DNA from: Prinia subflava
Lineage: Eukaryota > Chordata > Aves > Passeriformes > Cisticolidae
DNA: 64,000 nucleotides
Direction: 5' to 3'
Assembly: GCF_021018805.1 (NCBI RefSeq)
Contig: NC_086259.1
Span: 18,123,501-18,187,500, forward strand
Shown piece after piece: positions 51,401 to 61,512 of the stretch. The notes under the pieces were generated by a model, which saw nothing but the letters and a program-made list of their open reading frames with translations, was not told the origin of the DNA and did no database searches. Position 1 is the stretch's first letter, and each line of letters begins with the position of its first letter. Position numbers and translations under genes: made by a program.

Positions 51401-52873
51401 CCCACAGATCTCATACAGGGCTGCCTTGAAAACCCAACGTGTTCATTAAATCATCTCAGATGTGTCTGAGCCCAGGGCCACCACAGGGCTCTGCTGGGGC
51501 ACCAAACCTCCTCCAGGTGACTCGGGGTGGCTGCTGTGGGGAAAATGACCCCACAGTGGCTTCTCTGCTCCACTGAAGCCACCAGGGGGTTGCTGCAGGC
51601 CCAGGGACAGTCATGGTTTCTCTCCTGACCTCGGCAGATATTGAGGGCAAAAAGGGGAGTGGGGGAAAAAGGAGACCCAGCTCTTCCCTGAAGGAGGCAA
51701 TGCTGGTGTTGCTTGGCCAGAAAGGTAGACCCAAAACAAAGGGCAAAAGGTACAAAGATCCTCTTTCCCTGTGCCCCCCATGGGATGGCAAAGGCAGACC
51801 CACAGCCACAGCACCTTCATTAAACGTCCCAAAGCCAAAGAGTCCCCGTCACTGCAGGCCCTGAGCCGATGGGTTACTCCCACAAAAAGCAGGGGGAAGA
51901 TTCCCTAAACCCACACCCTGTCCACAGGCTAAGCCTGGGCTGCAGCTGGCAGCCAGGAGATGCTGTGACCCTGCCAGGAGCACGTCCACACTGGCAGGGA
52001 GGGCACAGGGGCAGGGTGACAAATTCCATAAGCCACCGTGGCCCCGGGTCTCCCTTTAAATAGCCAGTAAGGGAAAGCAGGAGAGATGAACGGCCAAGAG
52101 GAAAAACAAAAGCAGTAGGAGATTGGTTTACAAGGCCCTTTTTAGCAACTTAAGATGCAGCCAAATGCAGATAAGCACCTATCTCATTATATGTCCTCGT
52201 GTGTTTTTACAAATCTTTCCTACAGCCCCAGGTGCCAACGTAACCGTGGTGATCTCTCAGCTCACAGCTCCTACATTTCTAATGTGCAGCCCAGGCTTTC
52301 TGGGACAATTGATCTAAAGCCCAAAAACCTTGTATTTTTATTAGAAGCCGATTCTATTTCTATTTTCTAATATTTTATGTCAACCTCAAATGATTTTATG
52401 GGGTATTTATTTCAGACCAAAGATTTTCTGTTCTTCCTGCTGCTGAATGGCCAGTGTGGTTTTAAGCTGATCTTTTCAGACACATGAATAACTATCCCAT
52501 TTCATGCTGTCATTGCAATTATTTATCTGGACTGGGGCTTTCCAAATAAAAGGCTCATTATTTCTTTTGTCAGAGATGCATTGAAAACAGCTGTTCACAT
52601 ATGGCATGGGGGGTGGAAATACAGTCTTCTGACCACTCCATTGCTTAATGGCAGAATACACATTAAAAAAACGAAATTAAACCACGGACAGAGCCAATGT
52701 GATGCTCTGTAGCTTCATAATGCAGACACTGAGGCAATGTCCAGGGCAGTCAGGTACAAGAGACACACACAAAAGTTCCACAGGATGTCATTTCAGTTCT
52801 ACCTCCTTCCACTCTTCTCAGCAACACCATCACCAGCCCAGCTGTAAGACTTTGAAATGAAAAACATCACAAA

Positions 52874-52906
<33 letters not shown>

Positions 52907-55900
52907 TCCTAAGAGCTGTCACATCCTTCCATACAGTAACCTTCAACTCTTATCTCTTTCTGGCTTCAAATGTACCAGCTCAGCTGATTTTTTTTTCAAA
53001 GTGCCCTGATGGCATGTAGCACTAACCACCAAATTAATGCTTCCTCTGGAGCCAGGCCATCTGCAGAGGCAAGAGCTGGAGCTGGGAGGTAAAATGGATC
53101 AGAAGCCTTGAATTAAGTCCTTGTTTAATGCAGAGGTAATCTGTGCTGCTAAGACCAACCAAAAAGTCCTCAGCAGAAGACACAGGGGGTGTCTGCACGG
53201 GGTGTTTAATGACCCTGACACAGTGAATGTCCTCAGCTTTGGTGTCCATTCTCTCTGGGTCAGACAAGGGCCAGCACAGGCAGGACATTGGCCACCAGGC
53301 AGGCCTGCAAGAGGAGGAGCCCCCAGCAGCCACCTCCAAATCACACAAGGATTTTCCAGCAGCTTAAACCAACCCCCCTTGGCTTTTCTTTGGGATGGGC
53401 TGGAGGAGAGGTGCTCCCACTCGTGGGGCTGGCCTTTGCAGGGCAGAGGGGATGAATGCCTGGCTCTAAAGCAGGGTCTGCTCCCTCCCAGGCAGTGTTT
53501 GAGCTGCCCTGGGACAAACAGACCTTGGCAGCCACAGCACTGACATGCACAGGTCCCTCAGGCTGTGTTTGCAGCTTCACCCCAGGGCCCTGAACAAAAG
53601 GGCACTGAAGCAGCTCTTCTTCCAACATTTCCTTCCTCTAAGAGTGGCAATTCCTGTCCCCAGTCTGGGATGGGGAAAATGTGACAATTTAATGATGCTG
53701 TTTGTTAAACCTTTCAAAGCTTAGTGAAGATCTAAGGCAGGAAAGACCCCACGCCAGGGTCTGTGAGGTGCAGGTCTGAGGTGAGATGTGTATCCAGGAG
53801 TACAGCAGGGGAGGAATGGACCCAGAGCAGGGCCAGCAGCAGCTCCTGGCTCAGGCACGGCCTCACTGCCCCAGCTCAGCACCTCTGCCCCGTGTGCTCC
53901 CCCAGCAGCCCCAGAGCAGGGCTGGAGCTGTGCAGAGCTGGTTTGTGACACGGCCTCCCTCAGCTGCTACTTCCTCTAAATGAAGCAATTTCAGTTTCTC
54001 TCCTTCCCCTTGTCCCCAGCCACGCTGGTTCCTCAAGGAGGATTGCAGAGTCAGTGATGGGCATGGAAAGGGTTATGGATGGGGGAAAAAAGGCAAAAAC
54101 CCAGCCCTGTTACCAACAGCCCCTCCCAGCCCCCTGAGCTCTGTCACTGCCACATCTGCCACAAGCAAATATCACCCAGAGTGATACAAAATCCCTCCCT
54201 GGTCCCAGAGCACCGGGAATCAGCGGTGACCCCGCCCGCGCTGCCGCCCGGTGCCCGGCAGGGGAGCAGGGTGGACCAAGGTGCTTTTAAAAAGAATGGT
54301 TCTTAAAGAAAGGATGTTTGCAGCTCGGAACGGCCCGAAACAGCTGGGGCAGGAAGCGGAGCAGAGCGAGCCCTGAGGGTGACTCTGCACGCTGAGATTT
54401 GCAATCCCAGCTCCTGCTCTGGCCTCCAACCACCCAATGATGCTCGGCTTCACCAAGGGCAGCGCTTGGTGGCTTTCAGGGCAGTGTTTCTGACACAACA
54501 GGAATTCGAAACAATGAAGTTTATTCTGATACCAAGGGCTTTTAAATTTTTAATCGCATTTTCTGAAGCTGTTTGCATTGAGAGCAGCTCTTCTCCCCTC
54601 CAGTGAAATGTAAAAGGAAATGGAAGAGACCAGGAGGAAAGAGATGTAGCAACAAGAAGAAATAATATTTAACAGCTTTCCCCATCCCTTGCTACTCCTT
54701 TTTACTGATTTAGTTTCAGTAGAAATATTCCAACCAACTCTACTTCTGCTTTCTTCCAGATGGGAAGGAAAGCTCCACCTTCACTGCTGGCACCAGGTTT
54801 GATTCCTGACTGTGTCTAGCAGGCCAGGTGAAAGTTTGCTGCACACATGGAGGCTCCAAAACTTCCATTCCTTCCTTCCCCAGCTGCAGCACCCAAATTC
54901 GTGGGTGGAGGAAGATCCTGTTCAGCTCTCAGGCCAGGACCAGGCACCTCAAATTGCTTTTTTGTTAAGCCTCCAGCAGCTGTGGAAGCTCCAGAGGTGG
55001 GCTTGAGGACAACTTCTTGGCCAGGGAGCAGCCCTCAGCAGGTGCATGCCAAGGGAAAGGGAAAGAAGGAACGGGGAAGGGGAGCAATGGAAAGGGATTT
55101 AGCTCCTCATTAAAGGTTAACAATAGGCCACAGCCTACCCCACGTATTTAACTCTTCCCTTACTGAGCTTATTTCTAATATATGGAAATTTCCCTTTTTC
55201 TGCCTTGGGGCCAGCTTGGTTTGAACACCCTGATTATAAACTCTGTTTATAAACCCTGTGAAGAACACAAATGTGTTCTCCAGAGTGCAGTGTGTTCCTC
55301 CATTCCTTGTCATCCTCATCCTACCCAGCCCAGCTCGTGCCTGTGCTCTGCCAAAGCTCCTCTGCCTGCTCAGCCACTCCAGAAAAGGATTCCCTTTGCC
55401 ACAGAATGGAGAAGAGAAAGTTCTTAAGGGGCTCCCATCCAGAAAAAAAGAAAAATTGAAAATCAGCTCAGACAACAAGAAAGATGTGGACTGTATAAAG
55501 GCAAGAAGAGAAAATAAATGGGGAGGGCTCCCCTGCAAGCCTCAGGTGTCTGGAAACACTGGAGATGCTCGGTTATGTTGGCCAGGAGAGGAGACAGAGA
55601 ATTGTTCCCTCCCAAGGGAACAATCAACCACTGCCATGAGCCTCCAAAGTGCTGAGCCCCGGGATTCCCTGGATTCCAGGTAACTGCTTTTCCCTTCTGT
55701 TGCCCACTAAAGAGAGTTGAGTGGGAAGGGGCTCCTGCAGTAGAGTGATCAGCTCTTCTGACACCAACCACAACAGGACTTTTCTCAGTTCTGAGAATTT
55801 TCCCTGCAGGTTCTCAAGAACAGCTGGAGACAAGTGGCTGCATTAATCTCAGTGAGACCCCACTGCCAACATCATCAGAGCAGAGCAGCCTCAACCATCT

Positions 55901-57494
55901 TCATTTCATGGCTCCTTTCCAAGGGCTGAAATACACTTTTCTCCTGTGACTGATCAGACCTGTCCTGCCCTCAGTTACATTTCTGGGGGTTTTCCGTTCA
56001 CTCAATAAAGCACAGCCAAGCCCCAGGGACGGGCACTGCTCTTTCCACAGCCACGGGACTGCCTGAGGTGTCCCCGGGAATTGCCCCACCTTGGGAGGGC
56101 AGACAGTGCTCAGCACAACTCCTGCACAGCTCAGACACAGAAATCTGAAAATACAGGTGAATCACAGCACCTGACTGTTCAGTAACTGGCTGAGCGAGGG
56201 AGACTTCGTTATAATCCAGTATTAGTAAAAAATCCTCCAAATCTCACCTCACTTGGTGACATTGTTAACCAACAGCCAAGACCGGAGGAAAACTGAGATA
56301 AAAACCAAACTCTGCTTTGGTGAAATTCATCAGAAGTCACGATCAGACGAAACTAAACACTCCTCAATTTTCATTTTCCCCGGGCTTTGTTCCTCCCCTG
56401 AGTGTTCCACAGCCGGCAGCTCAAGGCTCGACTGCCACGTTTAAACCTGGAGCCGCAACAGTTGCGGTTGTGCAACGCCACATCTGCGATTGTTTGCAGG
56501 GCTGTATTGTTCAAGCCCAGCTTTGCAGCGAGCACCCTCCGCTCGGGGTTTGTGCTCTTAAAAAACCCCAGCGACCCTTCCAAGCGCAGTTACTTCCGCG
56601 CTGTGATTTTCAGAAGAATTTCAGAAGTATTTCATTCCCAGCCATCTGTATGGCCGCATCTTTCTAGCCACCACAATTGAGTCGGTTTTGCTGTGAAATC
56701 GCATTTCCAAGCCAGGCGACGGGTGCTTATCACGCGTTTTATCTGGTTTATAACCGAGGAGCAGCGGGAGATTGTGCAGAGCGGAGAAAGGGCCCAAAGG
56801 ACCTTAAGTCTAAGGGTGAAACAAAGGAGCCGCTGGACTCTGGACTCGAGGGAGCTGCACTCTGTGGAGCTGGAAGGGCGATCCCGCAGGACAGGGCGGG
56901 CACGGGGGAGCAGCAGCACTAACCCAGCTCCCCGAGTTTCTTCCCGTCCTTCCCCCTCGCCCCGGGCAGCGGGGAGGGCAGAGAGGGGCAAAAGCAAAGA
57001 GACGGAGCTTACCTGTGCACTTCCTTTTAAAGGTTTCGTAGTCTACCCCTTGGTCTCCAGGGACGATCGTAGAGCCATTGTACTTAAACGTCACCCTTCG
57101 GGGAGGGAAAAGACAAGGGGATAACACGGTTAGAAGTCACCCTTCCGGATGGGGGAAAGGAAAGGGGAATAACATTTAAAAGTCACCCTTTGGAATGGGG
57201 GAAGGGAAGGCGAAGAATACATTGAACAGCCACAGTCTTAAGGAAAGGAAAGGAGGAGGTGGGGAAGAATAGACTGTAAAAAACACATCCTTTAGGAAGA
57301 GGGGAAGAGGAGAAGGGAGCAAGGTCTGTAGAAGTCACGCTTTGGGGAGCAGGGAGAGAGGACGGGCAATCGCAGCGCAACGCTGCCCGTCCGGGGGGAT
57401 GCCAGGGGGCCACCTACCAGTTCACCTCGGTGGCATCGTCCCTGACGAGGTTGTACGCCTCCCTGCACGCCTCCTTGTCGATTTTGGTGGCCAT
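37877..57494 (-). CDS. COTL1: Coactosin-like protein 1, complete four-exon gene
   Basis: The CDS joins, on the minus strand, 57494-57418, 57095-57013, 47374-47217 and 37987-37877 (77+83+158+111 bp), giving 142 codons plus TAA, the usual length of the family. All three introns are GT-AG with phases 2, 1 and 0. The product is a single ADF-homology domain protein (about residues 5-130) that binds F-actin; the mammalian protein also binds and supports 5-lipoxygenase. Readable landmarks are MATKIDKEAC at the start, the SKRVKFALITWIG core, and the GGANYDAQTE C-terminus. Lys75, reported as needed for F-actin binding, and Lys131, reported for 5-lipoxygenase binding, are both present. Against the human protein as I remember it there are about 20 substitutions, clustered around residues 43-51 (exon 2). 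KLHL36 lies divergently upstream, as in other amniotes. Identification is firm; UTR ends are inferred. Confidence 0.97.
38310..38410 (+). mobile_element. MIR-type SINE relic in COTL1 intron 3
   Basis: GATCTTGGGCAAGTCACTAA followed by TCCCCTCTGTGCC is close to the MIR core (CCTTGGGCAAGTTACTTAAC, CTCTCTGTGCCTC). The preceding CTGCCACT also fits. It is an ancient, diverged copy. Confidence 0.65.
38936..39454. repeat. Minisatellite with two unit lengths (47 and 38 bp), 12 units, COTL1 intron 3
   Basis: Units share AAGGCATGGAAGGTTCCAGG at the left and CAGTGGATTT at the right. Seven long units carry an extra nine bases of AGCAAACACAGCTCC type and five lack them; 7x47+5x38 equals the 519 bp span. 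The order is L L S S S L L L S L L S. Confidence 0.97.
40007..40415. repeat. 34-bp minisatellite, 12 units, COTL1 intron 3
   Basis: The unit is GGTGATGGGAGCAGGAGGCA plus GTGAGCTCCCAAAA. Variation is GATGGG, GACAGG or GAAGGG, and GAGCTC or GAGATC. The first unit is one base longer. The minus-strand frames of up to 355 codons are produced by the absence of stops in any phase of the array. Confidence 0.97.
40750..40812. repeat. 10-bp repeat (TCTGCCCTGC)n, about 6 copies
   Basis: Perfect decamers are interrupted once by CATGCCCTGC. It lies in COTL1 intron 3 and reads as GCAGGGCAGA in the transcript. Confidence 0.95.
45428..45465 (+). repeat. Poly(A) run of 38
   Basis: A pure A run in COTL1 intron 3, T-rich in the transcript. 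I saw no recognisable retroposed gene upstream of it and no clear flanking target-site duplication. Confidence 0.95.
47217..47374 (-). CDS. COTL1: COTL1 coding exon 3
   Basis: This exon encodes residues 54-106, the most conserved part of the protein: DDVRLFGFVRFTTGDAMSKR, then VKFALITWIGEDVSGLQ and the stretch ending KEVVQ. The acceptor is CTCCGCAG|ATGACG and the donor CAG|GTAACA. It carries the F-actin-binding Lys75. Confidence 0.97.
48116..48238. repeat. 56-bp tandem duplication, 2.2 copies, COTL1 intron 2
   Basis: TGGAGCCTTCCTGGGCAGGA through CAGGCTCCCCGGGATGC is repeated at spacing 56 (48,116, 48,172, 48,228). The two full copies look identical, which suggests a recent event. Confidence 0.97.
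49229..49412. repeat. 67-bp tandem duplication, about 2.7 copies, COTL1 intron 2
   Basis: GCAGCCCTGGAAGGATCTTT through CACGGGGGTCACTGA is repeated at spacing 67 (49,229, 49,296, 49,363). The first two copies look identical. The third lacks an internal block of about 14 bases. Confidence 0.96.
49565..49720 (+). mobile_element. CR1 LINE 3'-end fragment in COTL1 intron 2
   Basis: CCTGGAAGTGTCCAAGGCCA, GGTTGGATGGGGCTTGGAGC, AACCTGGGACAGTGGAAGGT and an ATTCTGGGATGCTGTGAAT tail match CR1. It lies antisense to COTL1. Confidence 0.93.
52871..52905 (+). repeat. Poly(A) run with one G, COTL1 intron 2
   Basis: 23 A, G, then 11 A. No retrogene body is recognisable beside it. Confidence 0.95.
57013..57095 (-). 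CDS. COTL1: COTL1 coding exon 2
   Basis: This exon completes Trp26 and runs through VTFKYNGSTIVPGDQG to FKRKCT, ending with one base of the next Asp codon. The acceptor is CCCCGAAG|GGTGAC with a CTAAC branch-point match about 34 bases upstream; the donor is ACAG|GTAAGC. The FKRKCT segment is more basic than the remembered human FIQQCT. Confidence 0.95.
57096..57417 (-). repeat. COTL1 intron 1, built of a degenerate ~46-bp tandem repeat
   Basis: Units start with GTCACCCTT-like sequence at plus positions 57,090, 57,136 and 57,182 (period exactly 46). Two more diverged units follow, and another clear start is at 57,334 (GTCACGCTT). On the transcribed strand each good unit reads as a pyrimidine tract followed by AAG|GGTGAC, a copy of the exon 2 acceptor. 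The unit nearest exon 2 is the real splice site and is the one with a CTAAC branch-point match. Confidence 0.85.
57418..57494 (-). CDS. COTL1: COTL1 coding exon 1
   Basis: This exon encodes residues 1-25 and two bases of Trp26. The ATG at 57494-57492 sits in GGCCCCATGG, which has G at +4 but not a purine at -3. The donor is CTG|GTAGGT. I chose this start because it gives the family's conserved MATKID N-terminus. It lies inside a CpG island. Confidence 0.96.
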
Positions 57495-57840
57495 GGGGCC
57501 GAAGGGGAGGCGGGCAGCGCGGAGCGGCGCGGAGCGGCGCGGAGCTGGGGGGGCCGCGGCCGCCGCTGCTGCCGCACGGCGCTGAGCGAGCCGAGCCGAG
57601 CCGAGCCGACCGCCGCGATCCGCGCCCGTCCCGCCCCCGCCGCCGCCGCCGCCAATGGCTCCGCTGGGCCCGGCCCTGCCCCGGCCCCTCCCGGCGCGGG
57701 GGGACCGCGGTGATGCAATAGCCCGGGGACGGGGGCGCGGGGGCCGCGGGGCTCGGCGGGGGCCGCGGGGCTCGGCCCGGCCCGGCGCCGCAAGGACCCG
57801 CCGCGGGGATGCTTTTGCCGGCCCCCCGATGCTGCGGCGG

Positions 57841-57951
57841 CCGCTGAGGGCCGGCAGGAGGAAGGAGGCAGAGGCGGCGCCCGCGATGGAGCAGGCGGCG
57901 GCGGCGCGGCGGGGCCGGGGGCCGGGCCGGGGGTAGCGCGGAGCGGAGCAG
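57841..57951 (+). other. Possible non-coding first exon of KLHL36
   Basis: The plus strand of the CpG island ends in a strong donor, GCAG|GTGAGC, at 57,951/57,952. The first KLHL36 acceptor is at 62,056. A 4.1 kb first intron joining them would be ordinary. The segment holds a 16-codon upstream ORF (ATG 57,886 to TAG 57,936). The 5' boundary is arbitrary. The alternative is that KLHL36 starts in the second CpG island. Confidence 0.3.
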
Positions 57952-58120
57952 GTGAGCGGGGGGCTCGGGCCGGGGCTGGGGGCGCGGGGCCGCGGGGCTG
58001 CGGGGGCTGAGCATCACCCGCATCCCCGGCGCTGCGGGCGGCCCCGAACGGCGGCTGCGGGGTGACTTTGGGTGGTGACAGCCGCTGCTGGGGCAGGTGT
58101 GTGAAGGCGCTGGGGCCCGG

Positions 58121-58229
58121 CTGTGTGTGTGTCGGTGTGTCTGTCCGTGTGTGTGTCCCTGTATCTGTCGGTGTGTCTGTCGGTGTGTCTGTCGGTGTGT
58201 CTGTCTGTGTGTGTCCGTGCCTGTGTGCG
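58121..58229. repeat. (GTGTGTCTGTCG)n-type microsatellite
   Basis: GT-rich sequence with repeated TGTCGGTGTGTC dodecamers just outside the first CpG island. The minus-strand frame with THRQTHRQ repeats is an artefact of it. Confidence 0.93.
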
Positions 58230-59394
58230 AGCGGCTCGCCCGTTCCCATGCAGCGATCTCCCCCTGCCGGGCTCCCCGCGCCGCCCGGGAGCGGTCCCGC
58301 ATCTCCGGAGGTGCTGAGCTCCGGAGGTGCGGGTTTGCGGGTTTGCGGGGCTGCCTGGCAGGCTGCGCTTCAGCCCCACACACGGGGACAGGGCTCTGCT
58401 CTGCAGAACCCGGCTGGAAATAAACAGCACCCGGTGATGTCGTGCCCAAGGACTGGAGTGCTACAAACCAGTCCTTAGGCATTTCAGTGGGTTTCTACCC
58501 AATGCCCGTAGGGCTGGCCTTGCAATTGAATAAAAACTACATTCCTTGATAAAAAGTATCACATCTTGTCTCTTTTAAAGTTTGCAGGGGATGATGATTG
58601 CTCGTTTCGCATCAGCGCTGTCCCTGTGGAGGCTGAGCAGTAGGAGCCTCATGACCACAGGGTTACCGAGTGCTGTCACACAGCTCGAGGGACAAGAGCT
58701 CCAGCGCCAGCCCTGACTGCCAGGGACCCTGCAGTGCCCCAGAGCCCCGCAGCTCCTGCCAGCTGCAGCCCCGTCCCTGGGTGACGTGAGGCTCCCGGAG
58801 CTCCGGGGCCCTACAGGGGCATTGCTGCAGTGCATCTCTGATTCGATGAGGTCATAGGAAACAGGGGAATATTTCTGAAGTCAGTGCAAGTGTAGGACAC
58901 TGGGTGAATCACACTCGGTATCTGTAGGCTGCAGGCTCTGGATGATAATATAATCGCACACTAATACTTATGGATTTATATAGATTTTCTTTGGTTTTAG
59001 GAACACTTTCATTTTTCAAAAGCCTTTGTGCTGACCATTATCTGCTCATAAATGTATTTTTGTAGTCTGCATTTATCATCCATTGGCACTCGCTCCTGTT
59101 TATACCTGTAGCACTGCTGCTTGTCCTTGTCCCTGTCCCTCTGATCCCTGATCCTCAGCTCCTGATGTTTCCTAGGGCAGAGGTGGGTGACTCCAATGTC
59201 ATCCCCTAGGAGCAGAGAATCTCGTCCTTGTGCACGTCTCTGACCCAGTGGCTGGAGCATTAATTCTCTTAATTAGGAACTTCATGCCTCACAGTTTTCA
59301 GAGCCCCATCCAAACATCAGAAACGCACATCTGTCTCGTGGGACCAAACCTCTTCTCTTTGCTTCTCTTCCTTATCTTTCTCACCTTTTCATGC

Positions 59395-59414
59395 TTTTTT
59401 TTTTTTTTTTTTTT
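59395..59414. repeat. Poly(T) run of about 20
   Basis: A homopolymer tract between the two CpG islands. Confidence 0.9.
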
Positions 59415-60023
59415 AATCCATGGAGGGATAAGTATTGGGCTCAGTTTCATCAGGCTGTAACCGGAGAGAAGAAATTGGAAGAAATTACCTACTTTTTTGA
59501 CTTTGGTGAGCTCTGATTTGCTTTTCATATGGCAGTTCCAAGATCTCCAGAACATGGGGCTTTTCATCCTGCCAGGAAGATGTCACTGGCCTGGCAGAAA
59601 TACCTGTCCATGTCACAGGAGTCCTTGGAGAGGAAGCACAAGAGAAAGTGAGGACTTATGGACGTCCTCAAAAAACATCTCCAGCAGGCATGAAGTGTTG
59701 GGAGTCTGGATTGACCTTCAGCTGTCTAGACTGTACCATGAGGTTCAGGAAGGGTTTCTGAATATTTGGAGGGAGCTGAGCAAACAGGATGGCTCTGCAC
59801 AGCCCTGTGCCCCCAGGAGCATTACCTTTATCTTGAAATACACCCTTGCAAGTGCCTTGTCCTTGTGTCTCTTTGCCATCTCCCCCACTTTCTCCTTCTT
59901 CTCCAACCTTTCAATTTGCCTATCCCCAATCCTGCTTCTCCATCCCTGTCTTTTCTGTGCAGAAGCAGAGAATGGAATGGAGAGAACAGTGCTCTCCTTC
60001 AGGAAGAGGCTGCCCTGAATTTT

Positions 60024-60083
60024 CAGGTCACAGTCAGCATTGGGGTTGTCATTTTGCAGGTCACAGTCAGCACTGGGGCTGGC
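60024..60083. repeat. 33-bp tandem duplication
   Basis: CAGGTCACAGTCAGCATTGG is followed 33 bases later by CAGGTCACAGTCAGCACTGG. Confidence 0.88.
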
Positions 60084-60331
60084 AGCAAAGTGGGATTTCA
60101 CTCAGACAGTCCATGGTCTTTACCGAGGTCCCCATGGTCACAAGGGCTGCAGGAGAGACCAAAGCTGGCAAAACCACGTTCCATCTCCAGACTTAGTCAT
60201 CAGTAGATGAGGCCAAGCCCGTCATCCCCTCTGGTTTTGTGGAGCTGGCTGGGTGCTGCTGCCCCAGCACTGGAGCCATGGCCTGCAGTGCAGGTGGCAG
60301 AGGCCAGGGCAGGTGGAGGTGCTGGCACTGG

Positions 60332-60518
60332 GCAGCCGTGGCACACTCTGGTGTCACAGGCTGTGCACATCATCCTCTGCCATCCTCTGCAGCTGTGGCA
60401 CACTCTGATGCCACACACTGTGCACATCATCCTCTGCCAGCCACAGCAGCCTTGCCACACTCCTCTGGTGCCACACACTGGGCACATCATCCTCTGCTGC
60501 CACAGCAGCCGTGGCACC
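60332..60518. repeat. 57-59 bp tandem repeat, about 3.3 copies
   Basis: Units run from GCAGCCGTGGCACACTCTGG to TGCACATCATCCTCTGCC. Copy 3 is two bases longer. Confidence 0.92.
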
Positions 60519-61041
60519 ACCTGGGACATGTGTCCAAGCTGGGCTGTCCTTGGTGGGAGCAGCTGCAGCCTGGACACTCACCCGACCTTCTGCTGTCCCG
60601 GGGACAGCCCCTGGAGGATGCCCAGCAGGGCTGGCTTAGCAAAGGGCTTTTCCCTTGGAGCTGTGAGGGGAACACTGCACTGAAACTGGAGCCGGTGGGT
60701 CTGTGCAGTGTCTTTGCTTCTGATACCCCTCCTGAGGCAGGGAACTTTCAGCCTGCTGCTCACCAGGATAGGGCTGTAATTTTAAGCCTCCTGGGCCATA
60801 ATGAACGAGGGAAAGTCCCATAGAAGCAGGGAGAGCCCCACCGGGGAGGCGAATTTTGGAGGTCAGGTAGTGTCATGCCAGGTAAGCAAGAGGAGATGGT
60901 GATGGGCTTTCTGGCTGCACCCACCGCAGAGTTAATCTGTACAAACCAAACACGGCGTTCCCTGCAGCCAATGCCCCTGGCACAGGCCCTGCCAGCACCA
61001 TCCCTGACCCGGCAGGGACAGCCCCGAGGGGTCCTGTCCGC

Positions 61042-61512
61042 ACATCCCCGGCCCGGGGCAGGCAGCCCTGAGCTCCCGGTGCTGGCCGAGCATCCCGGGG
61101 CAGGGAACAGCCCCGAGCTCCCGGGATGTGCTGTCCGTGCATCCCGGGGCGGGGAACAGCCCCGACCTCCCGGGATGTGCTGTCCGAGCATCCCGGGGCA
61201 GGGAACAGCCCCGAGCTCCCGGTGCTGTCCGTGCATCCCGGGGCAGGGAACAGCCCCGAGCTCCCGGGATGTGCTGTCCGTGCATCCCGGGGCAGGGAAC
61301 AGCCCCGAGCTCCCGGTGCTGGCAGAGCATCCCGGGGCAGGGACCAGCCCCGAGCTCCCGGCATGTGTCTGAGCATCCCCGACACCCGGGGCAGGGACCA
61401 GACCCGAGCTCCCGGGATGTGCTCTCCGTGCACCCCGGGATGTGCTCCCCGTGCATCCCGGGATGTGCTGTCCATGCATCCCGGGCAGGGACCATCCCCG
61501 AGCATCCCTTCC
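61042..61512. repeat. GC-rich ~49-bp minisatellite upstream of KLHL36, about 9 units
   Basis: The core unit is CGAGCATCCCGGGGCAGGGA, ACAGCCCCGAGCTCCCGGGA, TGTGCTGTC; some units lack four bases (GGAT) and measure 45. The last units are shortened. It abuts the second CpG island and yields stop-free frames on both strands. Confidence 0.95.

Larger units (their letters stand above)
47375..57012 (-). other. COTL1 intron 2 (9.6 kb)
   Basis: Donor ACAG|GTAAGC and acceptor CCGCAG|ATG. It holds one CR1 fragment, the 56- and 67-bp duplications and a poly(A) run. No other exon was seen. Confidence 0.85.
57340..58080. promoter_or_regulatory. CpG island with the COTL1 promoter and 5' UTR
   Basis: This stretch is very GC-rich and CpG-dense, with several GC boxes (for example CCCGCCCC near 57,630) and a CCAAT at 57,652-57,656. 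It surrounds the COTL1 start codon and no TATA box is evident. In the opposite direction it has a strong donor at 57,951/57,952 (GCAG|GTGAGC), so it may be bidirectional. Long stop-free frames here reflect base composition. Confidence 0.75.

Noticed and set aside
57292..58482. Minus-strand frames of 396 and 275 codons over the COTL1 start
   Set aside because: They are CpG-island frames out of phase with the COTL1 ATG, with Pro/Arg/Ala composition from GC-rich sequence.
59497..60018. A 173-codon plus-strand frame between the CpG islands
   Set aside because: No recognisable domain, mixed composition and no splice or homology support. It could be a decayed repeat, but I cannot name one.
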